From positions 1 to 64,000 of the forward strand of contig CAJFUK010000008.1 of the NCBI GenBank assembly GCA_904420125.1: a DNA stretch of 64,000 bases. The letters are read 5' to 3'. Positions 8,401 to 16,828 of the stretch are shown one piece after another. The stretch comes from Candidatus Falkowella caecavicola (GTDB lineage Bacteria > Bacillota > Clostridia > Oscillospirales > Ruminococcaceae). Position 1 is the first letter of the stretch, and every line of letters begins with the position of its first letter. The translations under genes were made by a program, and so were the position numbers. The notes below the pieces were generated by a model. The model made no database searches and had not been told where the DNA came from. It worked only from the letters and a program-made list of their open reading frames with translations.

Positions 8401-9435
8401 ATGAAAGACAGTTTTAGTAACAGTTACAGGGATGCCGGCGTGGATGTAACCGCCGGATATGAGGCAGTCCGTTTGATGAAACAGCATATTGCCAAAACCA
8501 TGACGCCCGGCGTGATGTCTGATATCGGCGGTTTCGGGGGTTTGTTTATGCCGGATCTGTCCAGGATGAAACAGCCGGTGCTCGTTTCAGGCACCGACGG
8601 CGTTGGGACCAAATTGAAACTGGCGTTTCTGATGGACAAGCACAATACGGTCGGAATTGACTGTGTGGCCATGTGCGTCAACGACGTCATTTGCTGCGGG
8701 GCTAAACCCCTCTTTTTCCTGGATTATGTTGCCGTCGGGAAAAATTATCCGGAAAAGGTCGCGCAGATCGTTTCCGGTGTGGCCGAAGGCTGCGTGCAGT
8801 CCGGCTGCGCCTTGATCGGCGGGGAAACCGCCGAGATGCCGGGGTTTTATCCTGTGGATGAATATGATCTGGCCGGATTTGCCGTCGGTGTGGTTGATCG
8901 GGAGAAAATCGTGGATAACAGCCGTCAGAAGGCGGGAGATGTCCTGATTGGAATTGCTTCGAGCGGCGTACATTCGAATGGATTTTCTCTGGTCAGAAAA
9001 ATTTTTGATGTAGAAAACACCGATTTGCACGCGGTCCATCCTGCTTTGGGCACAAGCCTGGGAGAGGCGCTGCTTACGCCCACCAAAATCTATGTCAAAT
9101 CCATTTTGGCGCTGATGGAAGCTGTTTGCGTCAAATCCGTTTCCCATATTACGGGCGGCGGTTTTTATGAGAACATCCCCCGTTCCATTCGGGAGGGGCT
9201 TTGTGCGAAAATTGAAAAGGCATCTGTACAGGTGCTGCCCATCTTTCGGCTGCTTCAGGAAATGGGAAATATTCCGGAGCGGGATATGTTCAATACCTTT
9301 AATATGGGTGTGGGCATGTGCGTTTGCGTGGCTAAAGAAGATGCGGACCGGGCGCTGTCTGTTCTGCATGCGCAGGGGGAAAATGCGTATGTGATCGGTG
9401 AACTCACCGAGGGCGAGGGCATTCAATTATGCTAG
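8401..9435 (+). CDS. purM: Phosphoribosylformylglycinamidine cyclo-ligase PurM
   Basis: 344 residues from ATG 8401 ([20 protein letters not shown]), matching the usual PurM N-terminus. Family motifs are [24 protein letters not shown] and FNMGVGM. It closes the imidazole ring of AIR from FGAM with ATP. The start is odd: the only good ribosome binding site, AAGGGAGG at 8361-8368, is 32 bases upstream. A 6-bp hairpin (TGTGCC/GGCACA, 8372-8389) lies between and could bring the two together. A TTG at 8371 is in frame but too close to that site. The last 7 bases overlap purN. Confidence 0.96.
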   Translation: MKDSFSNSYRDAGVDVTAGYEAVRLMKQHIAKTMTPGVMSDIGGFGGLFMPDLSRMKQPVLVSGTDGVGTKLKLAFLMDKHNTVGIDCVAMCVNDVICCGAKPLFFLDYVAVGKNYPEKVAQIVSGVAEGCVQSGCALIGGETAEMPGFYPVDEYDLAGFAVGVVDREKIVDNSRQKAGDVLIGIASSGVHSNGFSLVRKIFDVENTDLHAVHPALGTSLGEALLTPTKIYVKSILALMEAVCVKSVSHITGGGFYENIPRSIREGLCAKIEKASVQVLPIFRLLQEMGNIPERDMFNTFNMGVGMCVCVAKEDADRALSVLHAQGENAYVIGELTEGEGIQLC

Positions 9436-10115
9436 GTTCACAAAAAACACAAACCAATATCGTCGTGTTGGTTTCCGGCGGGGGAACCAATCTCCAGGCA
9501 CTCATTGATGCACAGAACCGCGGGGAATTGGCGAACGGAAAGATCACCTGTGTGATCGCTTCCCGTCCGGATGCCTATGCGCTGGAGCGGGCGGCCAAAA
9601 ACGGGATCCCTACCCGGATTTTAAACCGGAAAGAATATGCAGATACGGTGACGTACAGCCGCGCGGTGCTGGAGGCGCTGCAGGAGGAAAACGCGGATCT
9701 GATCGTTTATGCGGGCTTTATGACCATCCTGGACGAGATGGTCTCCCGGGCCTATCCGTATCGGATTATGAATGTGCATCCTGCGCTGATCCCCTCTTTC
9801 TGCGGGAAGGGGTTTTATGGGCTGAAAGTCCATGAAGCCGTGCTCCAATCAGGCGTAAAGCTGACAGGGGCAACGGTGCATTTTGCTAATGAAATTGTGG
9901 ACGGCGGAGCGATTATTCTTCAAAAGGCGGTCCCGGTAGAAAACGGAGATACACCGGAAATTCTCCAGAAGAGGGTCATGGAACAGGCAGAATGGAAGAT
10001 CCTGCCCGAAGCGGTCCGCCTCTTCTGCGAGGGGCGGATTTCCATCCGGGACGGCAGGGCTTATATTGATCTGCAGGACGATGCGGTATCGTCAGAAAGG
10101 ACGGTTGAACCATGA
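9429..10115 (+). CDS. purN: Glycinamide ribonucleotide formyltransferase PurN
   Basis: 228 residues, slightly longer than the roughly 200-residue norm because of a C-terminal tail. It begins with a Rossmann-like [15 protein letters not shown] and contains [11 protein letters not shown], which carries the catalytic Asn and His of folate-dependent transformylases. [12 protein letters not shown] follows later. It transfers a formyl group from 10-formyl-THF to GAR. Translation is coupled on both sides: it overlaps purM by 7 bases and the next gene by 4 (ATGA). Confidence 0.96.
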   Translation: MLGSQKTQTNIVVLVSGGGTNLQALIDAQNRGELANGKITCVIASRPDAYALERAAKNGIPTRILNRKEYADTVTYSRAVLEALQEENADLIVYAGFMTILDEMVSRAYPYRIMNVHPALIPSFCGKGFYGLKVHEAVLQSGVKLTGATVHFANEIVDGGAIILQKAVPVENGDTPEILQKRVMEQAEWKILPEAVRLFCEGRISIRDGRAYIDLQDDAVSSERTVEP

Positions 10116-10825
10116 AACTGGTTTCCATTGAAGAGGAATTGAAAGGCAATACATATCCCGGTCGGGGGATTATTATCGGAAAAAGTGCGGACGGAAAATA
10201 TGCCGTAGCAGCTTATTTCATTATGGGACGCAGCGTCAACAGCCGCAACCGTATTTTTGTACCTACGGCCGACGGCATTAAAACAGAGGCTTTTGATCCG
10301 GCTAAGCTGGAAGACCCGTCCCTGGTCATTTACGCGCCGGTACGGCAATACAAAAATCATACCATCGTGACTAATGGGGATCAGACCGACACCATCTATC
10401 AGTTCCTGGAAGAGGGAAAAACTTTTGCCGACGCGCTCCATACACGGGAATTTGAGCCGGATGCCCCCAATTTCACCCCCCGGATTTCCGGAATGATCAC
10501 CTTGAAAAACGGTGGCTTTTCATACGTCCTCTCCATTCTGAAAAGTTCCGGCGGACGGGACGCTTCCTGCGAACGGTTTTTCTACGCATATGATGCGCCG
10601 CTTGCCGGGGAGGGCCGTTTTATTCATACCTACCGCTGCGATGGGAATCCGATCCCTTCCTATGAGGGAGAGCCGACACCCGTGATCATAGATCAGGATA
10701 TCGACACACTGACCCAAGCCATCTGGAACGCGCTGGACACCGACAACAAGGTTTCTTTATATGTCTCCTATCTTCCGCTGGACGGCGGGAAGCCGGAAAC
10801 AAGGATCGTCAACAAAAACTGCTGA
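10112..10825 (+). CDS. purO: IMP cyclohydrolase, PurO type
   Basis: 237 residues. The N-terminus (NTYPGRGIIIGKSADGKYAV) and the segment SVNSRNRIF are characteristic of the IMP cyclohydrolase family first known from archaea (PurO, PF07826), unrelated in fold to the N-terminal domain of PurH. It would close FAICAR to IMP, the last step of the pathway. Its position between purN and a stand-alone AICAR transformylase supports this strongly, because the usual bifunctional PurH is missing. It overlaps purN by the ATGA junction. The family assignment is from memory of the motif and context, not from a search. Confidence 0.88.
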   Translation: MKLVSIEEELKGNTYPGRGIIIGKSADGKYAVAAYFIMGRSVNSRNRIFVPTADGIKTEAFDPAKLEDPSLVIYAPVRQYKNHTIVTNGDQTDTIYQFLEEGKTFADALHTREFEPDAPNFTPRISGMITLKNGGFSYVLSILKSSGGRDASCERFFYAYDAPLAGEGRFIHTYRCDGNPIPSYEGEPTPVIIDQDIDTLTQAIWNALDTDNKVSLYVSYLPLDGGKPETRIVNKNC

Positions 10826-10845
10826 TCAGGAAAGGATGAATCAGG

Positions 10846-12024
10846 ATGGCTCAGGAAATGACTTTAAAATATGGCTGTAACCCCAATCAAAAGCCTTCCC
10901 GTATCTATATGGAAAACGGACAGCTTCCCATTACCGTATTGAACGGAAAGCCCGGTTATATCAATCTGCTCGATGCATTCAACGGCTGGCAGCTGGTCAG
11001 GGAACTGAAACAGGCCACCGGCCTTTGCGCGGCTACTTCCTTTAAGCACGTCAGCCCGGCGGGAGCTGCGGTAGGGCTGCCTTTAAGCGATATACTCAAA
11101 AAGATTTATTTTGTGGAGGATCTGGGCGAGTTGTCCCCGCTGGCATGCGCTTATGCCCGTGCCCGGGGTGCGGACCGGATGTCTTCCTACGGAGATTTTA
11201 TCGCGTTATCCGATGTCTGCGATCTGCCGACAGCTCGGATGATTGCGCGGGAAGTTTCCGATGGCATCATTGCGCCCGGTTATGCGCCGGAAGCACTCGA
11301 GGTTCTGAAAGCAAAACGCAAGGGAACCTATAATATTATTCAGATTGACCCGGACTATGTTCCGGATTCGATTGAACGCAAACAGGTATATGGCGTCACC
11401 TTTGAACAGGGGCGGAATGAACTGAAAATTGATAACAGCCTTTTGGAAAATATCGTCACAGAGAATAAAAATTTGCCTGAAAGCGCTAAACGGGATCTGC
11501 TGGTTTCTCTGATTACTCTCAAATATACGCAGTCCAATTCGGTCTGTTATGCATATGACGGACAGGCAATTGGTGTCGGCGCCGGACAGCAGTCCCGCAT
11601 TCACTGCACCCGCCTGGCCGGAACAAAAGCAGACAACTGGTATCTCAGGCAGAGTCCGAAGGTTTTAAATCTTGAGTTTGTGGATCATATTCGCCGTCCT
11701 GACCGCGATAATGCGATTGACGTTTATATTTCCGACGATTATATGGACGTACTGGCAGACGGTGCGTGGGAGGCTATCTTTAAAGTGAAGCCGGAAGTCT
11801 TTACACGGGAAGAAAAGGCAGAATGGCTCAAAACATTCCGCGGCGCAGCACTTGGCTCCGACGCATTCTTCCCATTCGGAGACAACATCGAACGCGCTTA
11901 TAAATCCGGCGTCCAGTATATCGCGCAGCCCGGCGGCTCGATTCGCGACGATCATGTCATCGATACCTGCAACAAATATGGCCTGACGATGGCGTTCACC
12001 GGCATTCGTCTGTTCCACCACTGA
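10846..12024 (+). CDS. purH: AICAR transformylase, stand-alone domain of PurH
   Basis: 392 residues, corresponding only to the C-terminal transformylase half of PurH (the bifunctional protein is about 510-590 residues). The catalytic Lys67-His68 pair sits in TSFKHVSPAGAAVG, and the tail has SDAFFPFGDNIERAYKSGV and AQPGGSIRDDHVI, family signatures. It formylates AICAR with 10-formyl-THF. The cyclohydrolase domain is absent; the preceding PurO-type gene takes its place. The start ATG follows GGAAAGGATGAATCAGG. Same operon, 20 bases after purO. Confidence 0.95.
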   Translation: MAQEMTLKYGCNPNQKPSRIYMENGQLPITVLNGKPGYINLLDAFNGWQLVRELKQATGLCAATSFKHVSPAGAAVGLPLSDILKKIYFVEDLGELSPLACAYARARGADRMSSYGDFIALSDVCDLPTARMIAREVSDGIIAPGYAPEALEVLKAKRKGTYNIIQIDPDYVPDSIERKQVYGVTFEQGRNELKIDNSLLENIVTENKNLPESAKRDLLVSLITLKYTQSNSVCYAYDGQAIGVGAGQQSRIHCTRLAGTKADNWYLRQSPKVLNLEFVDHIRRPDRDNAIDVYISDDYMDVLADGAWEAIFKVKPEVFTREEKAEWLKTFRGAALGSDAFFPFGDNIERAYKSGVQYIAQPGGSIRDDHVIDTCNKYGLTMAFTGIRLFHH

Positions 12025-12054
12025 TGCGCAAAATCACAGGAAAGGAAGCGGAAA

Positions 12055-13329
12055 ATGATAGTTCTGGTTATCGGGGGCGGAGGACGCGAACATGCGATCG
12101 TCCGCAAACTGAAAGAAAGCAAAAAAATCGATCACATTTACTGTGCACCCGGAAACGGCGGGATTGCGAAGGACGCCGAATGCGTCGATATCAAGGCGAC
12201 CGATCTGGTCCGGATGCTTGCCTTTGCAAAAGAACATGCTGTGGATTTTGCCGTTGTAGCACCGGACGACCCGCTGGTGCTTGGCATGGTGGATGCGTTT
12301 GAGGCTGCCGGTATTCGTACCTTCGGGCCGGATAAAAAAGCCGCAGAGATCGAAGGCAGCAAGGTCTTTTCAAAAAACCTCATGAAGAAATATCAGATTC
12401 CTACAGCGGATTATGCTGTTTTTGATGATCCGGCCGATGTGCTTCGCTATATCCGGGAAAAAGATCAGTATCCCACCGTTATTAAGGCGGATGGACTGGC
12501 ACTGGGTAAAGGCGTTGTCATTGCACAGAATTTGGAAGAAGCAGAGGCGGCAGTTCATTCCATTATGGAGGATAAAATTTTTGGGGCCAGCGGTAATAAG
12601 GTTGTCGTTGAAGAGTTCCTGACCGGCCCGGAAGTTTCTGTGCTGGCCTTTACAGACGGCAATTGCATCAAGCCCATGATTTCTTCCATGGATCACAAAC
12701 GGGTTTTTGACGGTAATCTGGGTCCGAACACCGGCGGGATGGGAACGATTGCACCGAATCCGTTCTATACAGAAGCGGATGCACAAGTCTGTATGGAAAA
12801 GATTTTTCTGCCGACCATCCGGGCGATGAAATCCGAAGGAAGAACCTTCAAAGGCTGCCTATATTTCGGACTGATGCTGACCCCTCAGGGACCGAAGGTG
12901 ATTGAATATAACTGCCGGTTCGGCGACCCTGAGACACAGGTCGTACTGCCGCTGTTGAAGACCGATTTATTTGAAATTTTTGAGGCCATTTACGAAAACC
13001 GGCTGGAAGAGCTATCCATTGAATGGCGGGATGGGGCGGCGGCCTGCGTCGTTATGGCTTCGGGGGGATATCCCAAAAAGTATATTACCGGACTTCCGAT
13101 TACAGGGCTCAACCCGGACGGACAGCTTGACGGCGTGACGGTATACCATGCCGGAACCAAGCTGGCGGATGACGGCGGGATGCAGACTGCCGGGGGCCGT
13201 GTGCTGGGCGTGACGGCGGTTGGCGCCGATCTGCCGGAGGCGTTGGAACGCGCCTATGCCGGCGTGGCCAGGATTGATTTTACCGCGGCGCATTACCGGC
13301 ACGATATCGGCACGGCTTACCACAGATAG
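12055..13329 (+). CDS. purD: Phosphoribosylamine-glycine ligase PurD
   Basis: 424 residues, full length for GARS. It begins MIVLVIGGGGREHAIV, has the ATP-grasp segments VIKADGLALGKGV and GPNTGGMGTIAPNPFY, and contains the metal-binding YNCRFGDPETQ. It ligates glycine to phosphoribosylamine, the second step of the pathway. Last gene of the purine operon; no convincing terminator follows within 60 bases, so readthrough into the tRNA-Leu region is possible. Confidence 0.97.
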   Translation: MIVLVIGGGGREHAIVRKLKESKKIDHIYCAPGNGGIAKDAECVDIKATDLVRMLAFAKEHAVDFAVVAPDDPLVLGMVDAFEAAGIRTFGPDKKAAEIEGSKVFSKNLMKKYQIPTADYAVFDDPADVLRYIREKDQYPTVIKADGLALGKGVVIAQNLEEAEAAVHSIMEDKIFGASGNKVVVEEFLTGPEVSVLAFTDGNCIKPMISSMDHKRVFDGNLGPNTGGMGTIAPNPFYTEADAQVCMEKIFLPTIRAMKSEGRTFKGCLYFGLMLTPQGPKVIEYNCRFGDPETQVVLPLLKTDLFEIFEAIYENRLEELSIEWRDGAAACVVMASGGYPKKYITGLPITGLNPDGQLDGVTVYHAGTKLADDGGMQTAGGRVLGVTAVGADLPEALERAYAGVARIDFTAAHYRHDIGTAYHR

Positions 13330-13388
13330 GCAGGGCGCCGGCTGTTTGGGGAATATATCGGTTGTCCCAGGAAATTTTATGAAAGTCA

Positions 13389-13417
13389 TTGACAAGCCGT
13401 TTGTGATGGTGTAAAAT
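13389..13417 (+). promoter_or_regulatory. SigA promoter of tRNA-Leu(UAA)
   Basis: TTGACA (13389-13394), a 17-base spacer and TAAAAT (13412-13417), 32 bases upstream of the tRNA. Confidence 0.8.
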
Positions 13418-13449
13418 ATTATAAGCCTGATTCAAATGGCTTGCCACTT

Positions 13450-13536
13450 GCCGCTGTGGCGGAACAGGCAGACGCAAGGGACTTAAAATCCCTCGGTGGA
13501 AACACCGTACCGGTTCAAGTCCGGTCAGCGGCACCA
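13450..13536 (+). tRNA. tRNA-Leu (anticodon UAA)
   Basis: Acceptor arms GCCGCTG/CAGCGGC pair. The anticodon stem-loop GGGACTTAAAATCCC gives UAA, the variable arm CGGTGGAAACACCG is long (class II), and the T-arm is CCGGTTCAAGTCCGG. CCA is encoded. Total 87 bases with CCA. Confidence 0.97.
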
Positions 13537-13538
13537 TG

Positions 13539-13574
13539 ATGGAGTGACAAAAAAGATGTCACTCCATTTTTTTT
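13539..13574 (+). terminator. Terminator of tRNA-Leu(UAA)
   Basis: A perfect 11-bp stem ATGGAGTGACA/TGTCACTCCAT is followed by eight T, two bases after the CCA end. Confidence 0.95.
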
Positions 13575-13664
13575 CAGTATTCATGCGGGTTTGCGGGCCT
13601 ATGAAAATAGATTTTGTAAAGCTTATTTTCCTAAGTATCCCATTTCTAAGGAGGATTATAGGAA

Positions 13665-14693
13665 ATGAATTTTTTAAAAAAACCTCTGAAACTGCACAAA
13701 GGTGATACAATTGCTACTATAAGTCCTTGTAACGGCTGGGCTGGAGACCTTGAAATCAAATGGAAGTATGAACTGGGTGTAAAAAGACTTCAAGAGATTG
13801 GTCTTAACGTTATTGCCGCACCGAATTCACTGAAGGGCACTGATTATCTATCAAAAAATCCGCAGGCGCGAGCAGAAGACTTTATGTGGGCATTTACAAA
13901 TAAAAATGTAAATGCGGTGATTGCTAATATGGGTGGAAATGACAGTATCCAAATTATTCCTTATATTGATCCAAAATGCATACAGGAAAACCCTAAAATA
14001 TTTGTAGGATATTCTGATGTTATGAATTTGCATTTACTATGCTATAAATATGGACTTTCAACATTCTATGGTGATAATTTGTTATATCCAATCGCTGAAG
14101 CACAAGGCTGGCATGATTACAGTAAAAAATGGTTTATGGATATATTTTTCACTAATAACGTCATTGGAACTGTACCGCCTGCAAAAGAATGGACATATGA
14201 ACCTACAGATTATACGAATCCTCATTATATAAGAAGATTTTATAAAAATGACCCATATGAGCTTTTACAAGGAAAAGGCATTGTGCAGGGGAAACTTTTT
14301 GGTGGTCATACTGGTTTGATGGAACTAAATGCCACAACAATAGAGCTATCTCAAACGGATTTCAAAGATAAAATTTTGTTTCTAGAAGACATACCGGAAT
14401 GTTATACCAAAGACAATTTAGTGAAATTTTTTGATTGGTTAGGTCAGATAAATGCTCTGGAAAAACTTCACGGTGTTGTTTTGGGTAAAACGAATCAAAA
14501 GGGTCAATTCCAAGAAGAAAAAAATGAAATTGTCAAAATAATAAGTGATAAATACGGGCTATATGATCTTCCAGTTCTATATGGATTGAATTTTGGACAT
14601 TCATCTCCAATTTGTATACTTCCATACGGTGCAATGGCTGAAATAAATTGTGATTCCACAACTTTTTCTATTTTGGAAAGTGGTACAATATGA
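13665..14693 (+). CDS. S66-family LD-carboxypeptidase / MccF-like peptidase
   Basis: 342 residues. The N-terminus GDTIATISPCNGWAGD, the segment AVIANMGGNDS and especially FVGYSDVMNLHL match the S66 serine peptidase family (LdcA, MccF), in which the Ser follows the G-Y-S-D strand. These enzymes cleave L,D-peptide bonds in murein peptides or inactivate microcin C-type compounds. The length and the insert before GKLFGGHTGL are closer to the MccF-like branch, but the substrate is not decidable. AAGGAGG lies ten bases before ATG. It is notably more AT-rich than the purine genes, and is followed by repeats, consistent with acquisition by transfer. Confidence 0.82.
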   Translation: MNFLKKPLKLHKGDTIATISPCNGWAGDLEIKWKYELGVKRLQEIGLNVIAAPNSLKGTDYLSKNPQARAEDFMWAFTNKNVNAVIANMGGNDSIQIIPYIDPKCIQENPKIFVGYSDVMNLHLLCYKYGLSTFYGDNLLYPIAEAQGWHDYSKKWFMDIFFTNNVIGTVPPAKEWTYEPTDYTNPHYIRRFYKNDPYELLQGKGIVQGKLFGGHTGLMELNATTIELSQTDFKDKILFLEDIPECYTKDNLVKFFDWLGQINALEKLHGVVLGKTNQKGQFQEEKNEIVKIISDKYGLYDLPVLYGLNFGHSSPICILPYGAMAEINCDSTTFSILESGTI

Positions 14694-14778
14694 AAAGAGA
14701 CTATATTTTTATATCTGAAAAAATTAGATAACCCAAAATAAGAAATTTTATTTAAAAAATTTTTCATTCCGCAACGAA

Positions 14779-14803
14779 GGTATCTATTTTGTAGCGCAAA
14801 CCC
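14779..14803 (-). repeat. Dispersed repeat core, minus orientation
   Basis: On the minus strand this reads as a variant of the core found at 3622-3650 (GGGTTT-CGCTACAAAA-AGATACC). Other members are at 703, 2529, 2624, 15857 (minus) and 15959 (minus). Confidence 0.6.
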
Positions 14804-14824
14804 AGCGGCGTATTGTCGCCGATT

Positions 14825-14862
14825 AATGCGCACGCACATGGGTGGGTGCGCATTATTTTTTA
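14825..14862 (+). terminator. Terminator after the S66 peptidase gene
   Basis: Stem TGCGCAC/GTGCGCA with inner CAC/GTG pairs around ATGG, followed by ATTATTTTTTATT. Confidence 0.75.
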
Positions 14863-14995
14863 TTCTGCTCTAACAGAAAGGCAGTATCATGTTATGAAAG
14901 GATTGGTCTTTGATGAAAAGTTTATTTTTTAGAGGTTATCAATTATAATTTGGGCGAAATAATTCATTTTGCCCAAACAGAAAAGAGAGGATAAA

Positions 14996-15709
14996 ATGAA
15001 TTATCAAAAACTATTAAATGAACGGAATGAAAGTCAATTCCTAATTAGTATGACTCCTGTCAACAGCCTTGTAGAACTCGGTTTTTCTTCTGGAATGAAC
15101 AGTTCATCAACTGTGCTGGATTTATGTTGTGGATACGGCGAGATGCTAAAGATATGGCACCAAGCCCTTGGAGTCCGAGGGACTGGTGTGGATATTTGCG
15201 GTGAGTTCATTCAGCAAGGCAAAAAAAGGCTCGCCGAGTGTGGAATAACCGATGTGGCTTTGATTGAATCCGACATTTTCAAATGGAATTCAGATGAGAA
15301 ATATGACTACGTTTGTCTTTCAGGAGAGGAGTTTGGAGGGCTGCAAAGTACGGTTACTCTACTTGAAGGGTTTATGAAACCGGATGGAAAGTTGATTATC
15401 GGAACTCGTTTTTCCAAAGTTGAGAATCCACCCCAAGAATTGGTTGATTTTGAAGGCGAATTATTGACTTTAAATGAAATCAACGCAGTCTTTCAATCAA
15501 ATGGATACTTTATTACAGACATGGCAAGCGATACGCATCATGAATGGGAACGATATATTATGTGGAGTGCCAGACGTCACTTGGCAGAATTGAGAAAAGA
15601 CATAAAAAATCAGTCCCAAATGGAATGGTGTCAAAAATGGTATGATATATATTTTCGCTTGAGAAGACCATTGGAGGGCTATGCAACATTCGTCATAGAA
15701 AAAATTTGA
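14996..15709 (+). CDS. Class I SAM-dependent methyltransferase
   Basis: 237 residues from ATG 14996, chosen for AGAGAGGA upstream. Motif I is VLDLCCGYGEML (a variant of D-x-G-x-G with Cys), followed by GTGVDICGEF (motif II acidic residue). KYDYVCLSGEEFGGLQ and GKLIIGTRF complete a Rossmann methyltransferase core. The substrate is unknown; small-molecule methylation is as likely as any other. The gene is AT-rich and sits between two minus-orientation copies of the dispersed repeat core (14779 and 15857-15983), which suggests an inserted cassette. A hairpin TTTGGGC/GCCCAAA at about 14951-14980 lies just upstream of the start. Confidence 0.8.
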   Translation: MNYQKLLNERNESQFLISMTPVNSLVELGFSSGMNSSSTVLDLCCGYGEMLKIWHQALGVRGTGVDICGEFIQQGKKRLAECGITDVALIESDIFKWNSDEKYDYVCLSGEEFGGLQSTVTLLEGFMKPDGKLIIGTRFSKVENPPQELVDFEGELLTLNEINAVFQSNGYFITDMASDTHHEWERYIMWSARRHLAELRKDIKNQSQMEWCQKWYDIYFRLRRPLEGYATFVIEKI

Positions 15710-15793
15710 ACATATGATTGCTACGCTCTCCTTTCGTATCAGTCTCTATACGGAAAAAGAAAAAATATTTTTTTAGTCCACCAAATAAAGAAA

Positions 15794-15838
15794 GAACCTG
15801 AACGCAATTTGCGTTCAGGTTCGGCTTTTTCTTTTTGC
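15794..15838 (+). terminator. Terminator after the methyltransferase
   Basis: A perfect 14-bp stem GAACCTGAACGCAA/TTGCGTTCAGGTTC with a minimal loop is followed by a T-rich tract. A second hairpin (GAGCCT-ACGCG against CGCGT-AGGCTC, about 15894-15924) follows in the same repeat block. Confidence 0.8.
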
Positions 15839-15839
15839 C

Positions 15840-16000
15840 TTCCACTTGCGTTTGTAGCGGGTATCTTTTTTTGTCAACGCTTCCCAGTCGAGAGCCTCGA
15901 CGCGCAAGTCGCGTTCAGGCTCTTTTTGGCGCAAAGTGAGATGTTCGCACTGAAAGTTGGGCATCTTTTTGTAGTGTAAACCCATCAGGTGAGGCACGGA
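15840..16000 (-). repeat. Dispersed repeat block, minus orientation
   Basis: Contains two cores, 15857-15880 and 15959-15983. Read on the minus strand the block translates to a basic peptide with KKDTRYKRK, and the same peptide pattern appears in the plus-strand copy near 2530. No start codon with a ribosome binding site is seen, so it is a repeat rather than a gene. Confidence 0.55.
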
Positions 16001-16222
16001 GTGTGTTGTAGCACCGGGCCTTTTTATGATCTTTATCGTTATCCGTTGTATATCCGTTGTACCCGTTATACCCGCGGCGAAATGCCGGGTTTCATTAAAC
16101 TGGTATCGGGCAGGATCCGGTATCAAACACTTTTTGTAATTGTTTATCGGCCTTTTTTGCCGATTGCTTTGGCAAATGGATGATATCGGTAAAAATTTTT
16201 TTAAAAATTTGTCGATTACCTA

Positions 16223-16251
16223 TTGCAAAATAGAGAAACATGGTGTATAAT
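16223..16251 (+). promoter_or_regulatory. Promoter of candidate small RNA
   Basis: TTGCAA (16223-16228), exactly 17 bases, TATAAT (16246-16251). Confidence 0.75.
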
Positions 16252-16257
16252 AATACT

Positions 16258-16346
16258 TGTCCAAGACCTTGTTGGACTGTGTATTTGTGCAATTATGTGT
16301 ATTGGGAAAAAGTGATGTGTTTATTTATAAGCACATCGCTTTTTTC
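16258..16346 (+). ncRNA. Candidate small RNA, about 90 nt, no known family
   Basis: The RNA would start about seven bases after the -10 box. It opens with hairpin GTCCAA/TTGGAC (16259-16277), has a single-stranded middle rich in TGTG and TTG, and ends with terminator stem GTGATGTG/CACATCGC (16312-16339) plus six T. No open frame of note lies inside. Promoter, 5' hairpin and terminator in 125 bases of otherwise gene-free sequence are the whole evidence; no RNA family was recognised. Confidence 0.55.
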
Positions 16347-16732
16347 TTTGTTCTGATTTAACTTGCTTTTTTCGACCAGAACGGGGTATAAGATGCAAAT
16401 ACTATAAGGCTATAGAGCTATAGAACTGTAGAGCAAAGGGACTTCAGAAAAACAAGCTCCTTCCGATGTAGCGGATATAAGAGTAAAAGAGTAAAAGAGA
16501 AAAAGAGTAATCGCCGCGGGGGCCAACCGTTGAAAATCGTTTGCGATGCAAGACAGAAGGGCGGAGGCTGGTGGCACATGGAGTGCAATTTTATGCAACC
16601 AGAATGGTATGATGAAACAAGTTGTTTTGACACGCAGTATCCTATGGTGTTCTGGGCTCCTGCCAGCGCAGAATATATTCATAACAGCAGAAAATAATCA
16701 TAAATTTTTTTACTATAAATTGGTGCTTTCTG
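16347..16732. other. Gene-free stretch with purine-rich low-complexity runs
   Basis: No gene is supported. It contains short direct repeats (GGCTATAGAGCTATAGAACT near 16408) and AGAGTAAAAGAGTAAAAGAG-type runs near 16480. Similar purine-rich runs are present at about 22015 and 39650. Confidence 0.4.
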
Positions 16733-16761
16733 TTGAATTTTACTAAATACTATGGTATCAT
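16733..16761 (+). promoter_or_regulatory. Promoter of the zinc-ribbon/YD-repeat gene
   Basis: TTGAAT (16733-16738), 17-base spacer, TATCAT (16756-16761). Confidence 0.6.
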
Positions 16762-16828
16762 GAAACTAAAGATAAGGCGTTCTGTGGATGACAATTTAGA
16801 GTAAAAGCAGAAAGGCAGGGTGATTTCT

